A DNA stretch of 64,000 nt from Cunninghamia lanceolata (Eukaryota; Streptophyta; Pinopsida; Cupressales; Cupressaceae): contig BSBN01000809.1 of assembly GCA_027924645.1 (NCBI GenBank), positions 41,942,001-42,006,000 on the forward strand. Direction: 5' to 3'. The notes under the pieces are model-generated. The model was given only the letters and a program-made list of their open reading frames with translations. It did not search any database and was not told where the DNA came from. Both the position numbers and the translations under genes were made by a program. Below are positions 53,251-64,000 of the stretch, piece after piece; the stretch's first letter is position 1, and each line of letters starts with the position of its first letter.

Positions 53251-53880
53251 TCCTCCAAATGCTTCTTGACCTGATTATGTAGTGTCTTCATGTATCCTAT
53301 AAATTCTTCTACCTCTGCACTCCTTTTGTTCTCCATACTAATGTCTCTCAGCTCTGCAAATCCTCTAGGATGTACTCCTGTCACAATCTCAAATGGTGTC
53401 TTCCTTGTACTTTTAATCATTGAATTATTGTATGCAAACTCTGCTTGCGGTCGAATTAGATCCCAATTTCATGCCTTGTATCCTACTAAACATCTCAACA
53501 AGTCACCCAAAATCCTATTTACCACTTCAGTTTGTCCATCTGTCTATGGGTGATATGTTGAACTGAACTTTAGGCCTGTCTTCATCTTCTTCCACAATGT
53601 CCTCCATGCAATCTCACTATTTCCTTGAAAAATAGGCCAACAACATGCACAACATCATTTGTCTTCTTACAAGGAATGAAATGTGACATCTTTGAAAATT
53701 TGTCCACTACTACAAATATAGAATCATATCCCCTCTATGTTCTTGGCAAACCTAATATGAAATCCATGCTTATATCTTCCCAAGGTCCCTCTGGTAATGT
53801 CAAAGATTTGTATAATCCAGTATTCTGACTACTACCTTTTGCAACTTGACAAACTCTGCAAATCTAAACAAATTTCTGTA
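53251..53880 (-). pseudogene. integrase core and C-terminal part of element D
   Basis: Readable blocks: [13 protein letters not shown] finger, [29 protein letters not shown] and KSTRKTPFEIVTGVHPRG. It stops 10 residues after NQVKKHLEE. Confidence 0.8.
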
Positions 53881-54476
53881 CCAAAGCTACTGTCTTGTCA
53901 ATTCCAAAATGCCCTACCAATCCACCACTATATTTCTCCTTGATCAAACTGTCTCTCATTGAACTCCTAGGTATACACAATTGATTTCCTTTGAACAACA
54001 TATCCTCCTGAATGAAATAGTCCAACCACTTACTGCTATTTGTCACAACACACTCCTTACATGCTTTCCATGCTTCTACAAAATCAAGGTCCTCCTCATA
54101 CAAGTGCTTACGTTCTTCAAATCCTAATACTTCTATCCTCATCTTTGTCAGCAAATTCCTTCTACTCAATGGTAATGTTCACTTACCAAAGCTACTATCT
54201 CGTCCATTCCAAAATGCCTTACCAATCCACCACTATGTTTCTCCTTGATCAAATTGTCTCTCATTGAACTCCTAGGTATACACAATTAATTTCCTTTGAA
54301 CAACATATCCTCCTGAATGAAATAATCCAACCACTTACTTCTATTTGTCACAACACGCTCCTTACATGCTTTCCATGCTTCTACAAAATCAAGATCCTCC
54401 TCATACAAGTGCTTAAGTTCTTCAAATCCTAATACTTCTATCCTCATGTCTGTTAGCAAATTCCTTCTACTCAATG
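53881..54476 (-). repeat. 291-bp tandem duplication within pol of element D
   Basis: Copies at 53881-54171 and 54186-54476 with a 14-bp linker. Each encodes the RNase H-integrase junction (SRRNLLT-MRIEVLGFE to GHFGIDKTVAL). Copies differ at scattered sites, so the duplication is not recent or is under no constraint. Confidence 0.88.
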
Positions 54477-55003
54477 CGTCAGCAACTTTGCTTGACTTTC
54501 CACTCTATGCTTTAATATAAATGTGTAACTTTACATGAACTCTACCTATCTCATCTGTCTCTGATTCAACTTTCCTTGGCTTTTCAAATACTGCAAAGCT
54601 TGATGATCAGTGTACAACACAAATTCCTTAGGCAACACATATTGTCTCCACTTCTTCAAAGCTTGAATTATGGCATAGAACTCATGATCATAAAACTGAA
54701 TATCTTCTTCTTGCATCATTTAACTTCTCACTGAAATATGTTATTGGTCTCCCTTCTTGACTTAACACTACTATTGCACTCCCATTGGCATCGCAATCAA
54801 CTTGAAATGCTTTGTTAAAATCTAGTAATGCTAACATTGGTTGCTCTATCACCTTCTGCTTCAACAATTCAAAACTCTTATTTGTTCCTGATGTCCACTT
54901 AAAGTCTTTCCTGTCACCTCTCATTGTCTCTGCCATTGGTGTGCATAATGTACTGAAATTTCTAATGAACTTCCATTAGAAACTTGTTAATCCATGAAAT
55001 AAT
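54477..55003 (-). pseudogene. RNase H and RT end of element D
   Basis: Reads [40 protein letters not shown] and YFSEKLNDARRRYSVL, then decays with stops. Confidence 0.85.
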
Positions 55004-55008
55004 CTTAC

Positions 55009-55699
55009 TGTTGGGAAATTGGTGTTGTACACCTTGCATAATATTATTTTATTCATGTAAAATAAATATTTATTTGTGGTGCATCATATTTGGTGTGTTT
55101 AGCCACATTAGATATTTATTTGGATGCCACTTGTAAAAGTTGTATGTAACATTGGGATATTATTTGTATTATTAATTATTGGGAAAACGTAGTACCAACA
55201 TTAGATAAGTGGGCCAATGGTTTTGTGTTACCCATGGTTTTATCTAATACCACAAGTTGTATTTGTGTGAGTTTGGTCTATAAAATCAAGCACATGGTTA
55301 GTGGTTTGGGTTGTCTTGGCTATTCATTATAGGTGGATTGAAGGTTTGTGAGAGGTTGTCATTGTATTGAGCTCTCCTATAAGTGCATATTGTGAAGCAT
55401 GGTAGGTGATGTGTGGATTCATGCATGTACACATGGAGGATGCATTGGAGGTGCTTGATGGTTCAGAGGTATTCATGGAGACTCATGGCATGTATTGTAA
55501 TATCTATATTGCTGAATAATACATATGAGTGTGGATGCTTTTGGAGGCTAGGTTTTTCCCTCTTGAGGGTTTTCCCATGGTATATCTTGTGTTATCTTGT
55601 TGATTGTTCATTTGATCTTTGCATTGTGGTTATTTCTGTATCTTATTCTCCTATTGGGTTATGTGGAATTAGTTTTATTTGACCTGCAAATTCCTAACA
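55009..55699 (+). repeat. 5' LTR of element E (691 bp)
   Basis: Direct repeat of 59918-60626, followed by the PBS two bases later. Confidence 0.93.
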
Positions 55700-55701
55700 T
55701 G

Positions 55702-55714
55702 TGGTATCAGAGCC
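55702..55714 (+). other. primer-binding site of element E
   Basis: TGGTATCAGAGCC, complementary to initiator tRNA-Met. Confidence 0.88.
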
Positions 55715-58700
55715 ATGTTTATGGTTGAGGAAGGTGTGAGCTCCCTGGTTTGTTGATAACTCTTGTGTGTGTAGATCGGGTGCAAAATGGAAGCTATGGC
55801 ATTGCATGGAAGGATTGAGGGCATTACAAGATTTTATGCAGGTTATATTGCAAATTGGGGGTTTTATGTATTAGAGATTTGATGTGCATGTTGTAGATCT
55901 GATGATTGAAAAATCATGGCTAAAAAGGGTTTTCTTGGTTTGGCTGATGAGGGTTTTGAGGAAGAATTGTCAGAGATGACCTCTTGGGACAAAACGGACC
56001 TTGCCATTGAGTCCAAGAGGCCTGAGAGGAAAAAAAATACATATAATATGCCCGTGTTTGGTTATAGGAGCAAAATGCAAATTTTTTTAGTCCCCCAGGT
56101 ACGCGGTATGGCCATATGACCATCGCAAGTACGATTGCAGAAAAACATAATTTTAATTTTCCTATGCTAAGAAAAACTTTTCTATGGTTTTGGAAAAAAA
56201 TAAATAAATAAAACCATAGAAATGTTTTTTTTTTTTTTTCCCGCAAAAAAATTCAAGATTGAAAAACAAAAAACAAAAAATTGGGGGGGGGGGGGGGAAG
56301 GTGTCTGCAGACCCCGTACCCCCAGGCCTGCAGCCCCTGCAATAGCGCCAAGTATGGTATGATAGGGTTGTCAGCCTTGCCGGTCGGCATGGTCGTGGCC
56401 GGTGGGCCTTAGGCCCCCGATCCGACAGCTCGGGCCCTAGCTGGTGGCCGGCTCGGCAACAGCCACCACCAACAGGAGAAGACCCCCTGTGGGGAATTTA
56501 AAACACAAATTTTTTATTAAAATTTATGGCGGTGGAGAAAACTATAATGATAGCGATAAATTTGACTTTGGACCTTTATTGAAAATTAAACCTCTATGAA
56601 ACATATTCGAAATCCGCCTGTCAAAGACAAGTAATGATGGCGACAACTAGACACATCAGCACCACCTTACACATAGTCACCTCGTCCAGTCAACATGATG
56701 ATGTTAGCGATGATGTCATGCCACGTCAGCAAGGTACAGGGTCCCACTAGGGTCCCTTTTAGCCCTAGGAGGGCATTTTCTTCCAAGAGGCATAACTTTC
56801 ACATACAGTATCAATTTTTCAACTTCTTATAGGCGTCGGAAAGGTCTCTCTAAGTACTACACAATAATATAGGTTTCATGACTAGATTTTTCTTTTTGTG
56901 TTAGAATTTGGTGTTTGAAGCTAGGCATTGCTTGGAGACAATTTTATGCTCATAACTTTTGCATATGGAATCAGATTTTTGATTTTAGATAGGCGTTGGA
57001 GAGCTATTGTAGTGTACTACAGATTGGATCATGTAAATTTTTAGTTTGGTGTGAAGAGAGAGATTGGTACTTATTTGATCACTTGTAGGAGCCTGAGATT
57101 CAGAGTGCGTTTATGAGTGCATTTAGATGGATTTTTGGGCACAAACTTGTGGGAGTACATGTTGCTATGAGACCATCAGTATGGTATAATAGGTTTTCAG
57201 ATTTGGTACTTCTAGTTATAGGTTTACAGGTGTTTTCAGAGTTTGGACTTTGATGGAAATAGGTACACAGGTTGTCTTCTAGTTTGAGGACATGGTTGAT
57301 ACACGTATGAGACTTGGAGTCTCATTTCAGTGAGAGTTGAGTACAGGTACAACAATGATGATGAATATGGTGTCATGGATATGTAGGTACACTTTTGCAT
57401 TGGCACGACATGATCATGTATGCGATTGCTAGGTATGGGCTATGATGTTTGATTCATGATTACAGGTGGTATTGTGGTGTAGTTTTAGGGGATTTTTCTT
57501 ATCTCCTAGATGCTTGATTAGTTCCTTGACTATGGTACTTATTTGTGGACTTGTTGGCAAATAAAATCTAGCATTGATTTGGTGTTTGAGTTGTAGAGTC
57601 TACAAGTTATCTTCTTTGATATCTCAGTTTGCATGTTACTAGTGTGATGATGAGTTTGCATGTTACATTTGTTTTGGATCTACGAGTTATATAGTTTTGT
57701 GGATTAGCTACCCTTTGGCTATAGTGGGATGACTCGGATGTGGATTGTCTTTATCCATGAGATTGATTCATTATTTATGCAAACTTTGTTAGTTGGCCTT
57801 GTCTGTGGTCTTTTGTACATTGGAATGTTGCATTGGGATGAGAGGGTGGATGATTAGAGTGCCTAGATATTCAATTGTTGAGACTTGTATCATGTTTATC
57901 ATGATGTCATGGATAGCTTGGATACATGGTTTTATGTGAGCTTTTGACAATGATGGTTTTATCTTCTTGGTTTGGATATTTTAGTTTACTCGCCCTTTTT
58001 GGGAGTTGTTGATGTTTACAGCGGGATTCCTTGATTGGTTTGGAGCCATGGATAATCTTCATTTAGGAGATGCTTACTTTGTTGTCATGGATAGATCAGT
58101 ATCATGATTCAGTGGGAGCTTTGGCAGTGATATGGATTCATTATTTGTGATGGATGATCTTTTGCAGTGGTTGTGGGTATACTTTAACATCCTGAGTTCC
58201 ATTGTTAGTAGATGGTTACCTTCATATGATTGGAGATGTTGACATCTTGATTTACCATGGAGGACTTCTTCGAGTCTTTGGTTGAGGTGTCAGTTTATGA
58301 TTTGCCAATTTGACATGTTTATCCTTTTTATTAGAGATGTTGATATTATGTCATGGTTTACTCTTGATGCTAGCTTGGAGTTTTGGCATGATACAGGGTC
58401 TCTTAAGACATGATTTATGCACTGTTGCATGTTATCTCCTTGGAGGAGATGGTTATATCATGTTGTCGTGTTTATGTTCCTAAATTTGCAGTTGGAGCAT
58501 TGACAATGATCTTGTTGGTTCTCTTGATATTGAGTACATTGGTCATTTGCTTTAGAGCTTCATGTTACTGTGGTTTTGCATTTGGAATTTGGCATGGATT
58601 GATCATGGAGGTGGCCATGGATACTTGGAGACTTAGGTGAGGCTGGAGTTCTCTTGGAATTAGAGACATTGTTGAGACGGTTACTCTTTGGGAGGTTTCA

Positions 58701-59917
58701 ACAGATAGACTGAGGAGCCTACACTTGGATATGGACTTAGATGCGATTGTTCTTGGAGAGAGTCATTATGGCTTGGTGTATCCTGGAGGAGCATTCTCAT
58801 TCCCCACTCTTGGTCTACTCAGCGGCTTATAATCTATGAGGTATTTCCCATCCTTTTAGATGTATTTTTCTCTATGTTTCATCTTCTCATGGATATGGAT
58901 CTTGAGCTATAGTTATTGGTTCTAGAGGCTTCATTTGAGGGATGTTAGCATGGTTACCTCCTTGTTCATATGGTTTGATTTATGATGTTCATTATGAGGA
59001 GTTTAGGAGATGTGATTAGGCTTATTCCTGGTTATGAAATGGTTATGAGTTTGATCTACCTTGATTAGAGAGGCTTATATCCATGTTAGTTACATGTTAC
59101 ATATGTTTATTTGATCTTATGAGATTGAATGGTTGGGTGTTATTGAGGCTTTTCTTTTGGGGTTGTAGAGGAGATCATACTTGGCACAACTTAGCACTTT
59201 GAGGTGTTTGTAGAAGGACATTATTATTTACAGGCTTTCTCTCTGTCTTATGGCTACTTCCTGGAGGATCATGTTGATATGGTTGTATTTGGGAGAGTTA
59301 TGGTGACATGTTGTGAGAGAGTATGCAACAATTTATCATGCATGTGTGGATCATTATGATTGTACTACACTGGCTTGTTAATTAGCCACACCTTGGTTTG
59401 AGTGTTGATTGATAGACTTGATATGCCTTGGATCTATTTTCAAAATTGAAATTACCCATGCAATGGGAGTTCCTGGATGTATGTGTTCTTCATTGACAGG
59501 TTTTATACATGGAGCTTGTGATTGCGGTATATGGGTTGGACATGTTGTTGGCATGAATTTATTAATACCTATGAGGTATGTATGGTTGGATGTATTAGCA
59601 TATGTTGTGGATGCTATTTCCAATCATGTGGGTTTTTACCTTTGATAGCAGCTTGGAGCCTTTATGCTATCACTTGGATTTGATGCTTGTGTTATTTGGA
59701 TTGGTGCATCTTCACCTTGGCTTGTTCTTTTTCTTCCATATGTGGCACATTGGAGGATGAGAGGAGTTCTTGCTTGAGATGGTGGTCACTTTGATTTTAT
59801 TGCAGGTATCCTGATGGAGCACGAGAGCATTCTAGAGATTCATGTGATTTCATGTTTGCCTATGATGATGTACTTCATTGATTGACCCTTATGCAATGTA
59901 TACAACAAGTGGGAGAA
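55715..59917 (+). other. non-coding interior of element E
   Basis: A short open frame at 55916-56119 starts MAKKGFLGLADEGFEEELSE but matches nothing I know. A T-run and a G15 run lie at 56224-56297, then a GC-rich patch at 56300-56480. The remainder is G/T-rich with frequent TTGGATATGG/ATGGAT words and only short chance frames. Confidence 0.7.
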
Positions 59918-60626
59918 TGTTGGGAAATATATGTTGTACACCTTGCATAATATTATTTTATTCATGTGAAATAAATATTTATTTGTGGCGAATCATATTT
60001 GGTGTGTTTAGACACATTAGATATTTATTTAGATGCCACCTGTAAAAGTTGTATGTAACATTGGGATATTATTTGTATTATTTAATTCTTGGGAAAATGT
60101 AGTACCAACATTAGATAAGTGGGCCAATGGGTTTGTGTTACCCATGGTTTTGGGGCAGATGGTTTTATCCAATACCACAAGTTGTGTTTGTGTTAGCTTG
60201 GTCTATAAAAACAAGCACATGGTTAGTGGTTTGGGTTGGCTTGGCTATTCATTGTAGGTGGATTAGAGGTTTGTGAGAGGCTATCATTGTATTGAGCTCT
60301 CTCATGTAAGTGCATATTATGAAGCATGGCAGGTGATGTGTGGATTCATGCATGTACACATAGAGGATGCATTGGAGGTGCTTGATGGTTCATAGGTATT
60401 CATGGAGACTTATGGCATGTATTGTAATATCTATATTTCTAAATAATACATATGAGTGTGGATGCTTTTGGAGGTTGGGTTCTTCCCTCTTGAGGGTTTT
60501 CCCAGGGTATATCTTGTGTTATATTGTTGATTTTTTATTTGATCTTTGTATTATGGTTATTTGTGCATCTTATTCTCCTATTGGGTTATGTGGAATTTAT
60601 TTTATTTGACCTGCAAATTCCTAACA
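59918..60626 (+). repeat. 3' LTR of element E (709 bp)
   Basis: Preceded by the purine-rich ACAAGTGGGAGAA. Has a GGGGCAGATGGTTTT-type insertion relative to the 5' LTR. Confidence 0.93.
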
Positions 60627-60631
60627 CTTAC

Positions 60632-61300
60632 CTCCCCAATGTTCACAGGTGTTGGCCACTCAACAATTGCTCTTTCTTAGGGTCCATTTTCAATCCTTCT
60701 GTAGAAATCACAAATCCCAAATATACCAATTCTTCCTTCATGAAACTACATTTCTTGATGCTAATAAATAATTTATCTTCTCTCAACCTCTGCAATACTT
60801 GTCTAATATGCCACAATTGTTCTTCTTTTGTCTTATTGAAAATTAGAATATCATCCAAGTATACAATAAAAAGTTTACCTAAGAATTTCTTCAAAACCTC
60901 ATTCATCAATCTCATGAAGTACTCGGTGCATTAGTCAATCGAAAAGGCATCACTAACCATTCGTACAATCCCTCATTTGTCTCGAATGTAGTCTTCCACT
61001 CATCTCCTTCTCTAATCTTGATATGATGGTATCCACTCTTGAAGTATATCTTTGTGAAATATTTTGCTCCACTCAAACAGTCCATGATGTCATCCATCCT
61101 TGGCAATGGAAATCTATACTTAACAGTGATCTTATTGATTTCTCTAGAGTCTATACACATCCTCCATTCTCCATCTTTTTTCGGTGCTAGTACTGCAGGT
61201 ATTGCACATGGGCTCAAACTTTCTCTGATCAATCCTTTCCTCAACAACTCCTATAATTGTCTATTCAGCTCCGCATTCTTTGCTGGTGTCATCTAGTGTG
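60632..61300 (-). pseudogene. reverse transcriptase of element D
   Basis: Retains the part deleted in [57 protein letters not shown], then [12 protein letters not shown], a frameshift, and [20 protein letters not shown]. Confidence 0.9.
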
Positions 61301-61996
61301 CTACTTTGTTAGGTAAACTAGCTCTAGGTATAAGGTCCATATGGTGGTTGATACTCCTAATTGGTGGCCTTCAGGCACATTACCTAATATGATGTCTTGG
61401 TACTTTGTCAACAATTTAGTTATCTCCTCTGGTAGTGGTTCTTCTTCTTTTTCTATGGTGTTCTCTGTACTTAGGGTTCCACACTTCTTTGGAATCAAAG
61501 CAAAACACATATTCTCATGCCTCAATCCATCCAAGAATTTCCTTCCATCAACCAAACAGATTCTAGCATTCCCACATACTTCACTTTTAGGCTCATCTTC
61601 CAAAGGTAACAAGATATGTTTCTTCCCATTAGATGTTATAGTATAAGTATTCTTTCTCCCATCATGTATATCATTTCTATCATGCTAGCATGGTCTCCCC
61701 AACAATATATGACATACATCCATCATCATAATATCACACAATACCTCATCATTATAGGATCCTGTATGAAATTTTGCCAAACATTATTCACTCACCAGTA
61801 CCTTGTGATCATCTTGAATCCATGCTATCTTGTAGGGCTTCAGATGTTTCAATCTCTCCAGGTTCAACTTAGTCACCATCTCCTTTGAAACTAAATTATC
61901 AGTGCTACCATTATCAATGATAACTTTACAACATTTACCTCCTGATTTGCATCTTGTCTGAAACAAAATTTTCCTTTGCAGTGGTTCCTCAGTCAT
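61301..61996 (-). pseudogene. protease and spacer of element D
   Basis: SGGKCCKVIIDNGSTDNLVS retains the retropepsin-type DNGS. IAWIQDDHKVLVSE shows the Gln codon that is TAG in B. Spacer ICLVDGRKFLDGLRHENMCF follows. Confidence 0.85.
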
Positions 61997-62790
61997 CTCT
62001 ACTTGAATAATTCTCTCCTCGTGACTAATGATTCTCCTTTCTCTAGCTTTCCCACTAAACTAGGTGATCCAACAGGTTCTTCCATCACATAAGTTGCTCT
62101 TTCACTGCTCTTTGTCCTCTTGCTTGTACTTCCTTGATGACATTCAAATGCTCTGTGTCCTTCACCTCAGCACTTAAAACAAGTTCCTCTGAATGATCTT
62201 TTATCAAACCCTCTTTCATTTGTCCTATATCCTTCATTGCGGTAAGAATTATGATTCCCTTTGTTGTTGCATTAGAAACTTCTATCATCCCTCTAGTATG
62301 AATTGTTGTCTCTGTCTTCCTTTTTGTATGGACTACTTTCCTTGTTTTGCTCTACATAATGTCTTTCTCCTCTAGAATGTGTTCTACCTCTTTGAAATTT
62401 GCCTCCTCTACCTCTTTATCTTTGCTCATGCCTCTTATTCAATTTGTCTTCAACCTTTAGGGCAAACTAGTATGCTTATTCTATTGTTGTCATCCTCACC
62501 AAACTTAGTTCTTCTTGAATGTTCATCTACAATCCATTTATGTACCTTGCCACTTTCTCCTTGCTTGCTTCACTATGTCCAGTCCTTATGATCATGTTAT
62601 GAAATTCTTCAGTATACTCCTTCACAGATTTCTCCTTTTGCCTTAGGTTTTGCAATCTCTTCAACAATTCCAACTCATAGTTAGCGGGTATGAACTAATT
62701 CTTCAACTTTGTCACCATCCTATCCCATTTTATGGTCTCTTTTCCTCTCCTATTTTTATCCAATCAAACTTCTTTCCACCTATTATGTAG
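61997..62790 (-). pseudogene. gag 3' part of element D
   Basis: Knuckle GTCFKC*GEGHRAFECHQ and upstream KRLQNLRQKEKSVKEY, IRTGHSEASKEKVARYING, with several TAG stops. Truncated at its N-terminal side. Confidence 0.8.
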
Positions 62791-64000
62791 AAAAAGTGGG
62801 AATAGGGTTTAATGAATGATATATTTCCTAGATCCTCCTATCACTACACACATTCAAGGACATATAACTAAGTTGAACCAAAAGATTCACCTACAGGTTG
62901 GTTGTCACTTGTAATGATAGGAAAATTTGAAATTTACTGATTTATGTATTAATTTAATGCCTAATTATGCTTCAAACCCTAATTATGCAAAATTGTAAAC
63001 AAACAGACAAATTCTAGAAAATGCTCACACATAAAGATAGTAGATAGAGACTAGTTACTAACCATTTTTTGAAGTTCAAGAATCTGAAATGTTGGGGGCA
63101 ATGTGACTAGTGCCTAAGCCCAATGCAATGTTTTCTTCAGGGGCTTCCGGACTCCTTCCAGCACTGATGATCTTTGTTCTATCAATTTTTGGCTCTGAAG
63201 ACATGGAGGGCAATGTGACTAGCGCCCAAGGCCCGACAGTGCACCAAATTGCTTCTTTCTGTCAGATCCAGAATTCTTATCTTCTGCAATCTTCCTCTAT
63301 AACTCCACCCCGTGAAATTTGATACCTATAACCTACAATCACAAGGAGTGTGGTTGGGGGTTGTGGTGTTTAGGAGCTTGCCTCAGTCAAGCCCTGGAAT
63401 GGCATTCAAACCTTCCAATACCGTTGTTTGACAAGGAGTGTGTATCCTTGTAGGATAGAGGCAAAAATAATAATAAATGATTGATTCAATACAAATAGAT
63501 ATCACCTCAGAGGTGTAGCTCTCACATAGATGAAGATTCTTCAACACATGAGAAGATGAAGCCAAATTTGCAATCACAACACAACAACACTATTCTGCTC
63601 TGCAATAATGAATGCCTTGAATGCTCTTAAATCATAAGTTCACCAATAGTTCATCATCATCTTCTAGTTTACAAATGAAACCCTAAACATGCTTAAATAT
63701 GCATTCCATCTACAAAATTAATAATCCAAACTTAAGATGTTGGTAAGGGACACTTCTAATGGTCACATAACCGACATTCAAATTTGGAACCCACCTAAAA
63801 CAGGGCAGGACTAGGGCACGGGCGCCCAAGCCCCTAGTACCTGTTGGTTCTTTCTCTTCGAATCGACAGAGGGTTTGCCAGTTCCAATGCATAGGCAGAT
63901 TTGGCCAACAAATACAGGAGGTTGCGTGAGCTACCTCCCCTTCACTTCTGGTTCTGCCACACCAAGGGGGTGTCCCTATAGCTAAAGATTTGATCTTGAC
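62791..64000. other. unassigned repeat-like sequence at the right edge
   Basis: No coding domain seen. GGGCAATGTGACTAG-GCC is repeated at about 63096 and 63208, and a related GGGCGCCCAAGCCCCTAG lies near 63820. Could be an LTR or leader of another element cut by the window edge. Confidence 0.35.

Larger units (their letters stand above)
55009..60626 (+). mobile_element. non-coding LTR retrotransposon (element E), 5.6 kb, TSD CTTAC
   Basis: LTRs 55009-55699 and 59918-60626 (TGTTGGGAAAT to CCTAACA, about 5% different plus indels), exact CTTAC duplications (55004-55008, 60627-60631), PBS TGGTATCAGAGCC at 55702-55714, PPT AAGTGGGAGAA before the 3' LTR. The 4.2 kb interior has no gag, protease, RT or integrase that I can recognise, so it is a large retrotransposon derivative needing an autonomous partner. 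LTR start and PBS style suggest a Ty1/copia partner. Confidence 0.92.
53251..62790 (-). mobile_element. inverted, LTR-less copy of the element B family (element D)
   Basis: Minus-oriented gag-to-integrase segment of the same family as B, truncated at both ends (integrase HLEE at 53251; gag WKEV at 62790) and without LTRs. It is split by element E at 55009-60626; joining 55008 to 60632 restores IGEVRLFHGLTSF. A 291-bp segment is tandemly duplicated (53881-54476). Many stops and frameshifts. Confidence 0.85.

Noticed and set aside
58410..60609. Several 75-90 codon frames in element E
   Set aside because: Short, Cys/Leu-rich, partly repeated in the LTRs, without domains.
1..64000. tRNA genes, rRNA, CRISPR arrays, bacterial operons
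   Set aside because: None seen. The TGGTATCAGAGC words are retrotransposon primer-binding sites, not tRNA genes.

Overview
The window is nuclear DNA from a seed plant with a large, repeat-rich genome. The evidence is GT-AG introns up to 15 kb, dense nested LTR retrotransposons, and an organellar-type M1 aminopeptidase gene with tiny exons far apart. A gymnosperm fits well, but the sequence alone does not prove it. No bacterial or organellar gene cluster, tRNA, rRNA or CRISPR array was seen.

Left half (about 1-33.6 kb, minus strand): one host gene. Eight small exons between 33213 and 3004 encode the N-terminus of a PepN-type M1 alanyl aminopeptidase. Phases match across the assigned junctions; only the end of exon 1 is unsure. 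The catalytic exons lie off the left edge. Its introns carry the transposable elements: a solo LTR (1235-2493); a degenerate Ty3/gypsy element with about 0.23 kb LTRs (3810-9511), itself split by a 2.4 kb insertion with an 8-bp target duplication; a well-preserved chromovirus (10288-18107, TSD CCTGC); and a solo LTR (21243-26752, TSD TAATT). A complete hAT DNA transposon (22987-26564, TSD ATATTTAT) sits inside that last solo LTR. The hAT carries an uninterrupted three-exon transposase gene of 735 codons, the best candidate here for a recently active or still active system. One zinc-ligand Cys of its BED-like finger appears to be Tyr.

Middle (33.6-34.6 kb): the probable promoter of the aminopeptidase and an AT-rich flank with a short tandem duplication.

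Right half (34.6-64 kb): nested retrotransposons with no host gene recognised. A Tat/Ogre-type gypsy element (from 34608) is cut inside its RT YVDD region by a second chromovirus-like gypsy element (43172-53229). That element is itself interrupted by a 4.0 kb solo-LTR-like insertion (45876-49899, TSD TGCCT). An inverted, LTR-less copy of the same gypsy family follows (53251-62790), interrupted by a 5.6 kb non-coding LTR element (55009-60626, TSD CTTAC). The last 1.2 kb is unassigned repeat-like DNA.

Relative insertion order can be read from the nesting. Coding decay in the best-preserved chromovirus is almost entirely transitions creating TAG where Gln (CAG) is expected, as expected from deamination of CHG-methylated cytosine in a silenced element.
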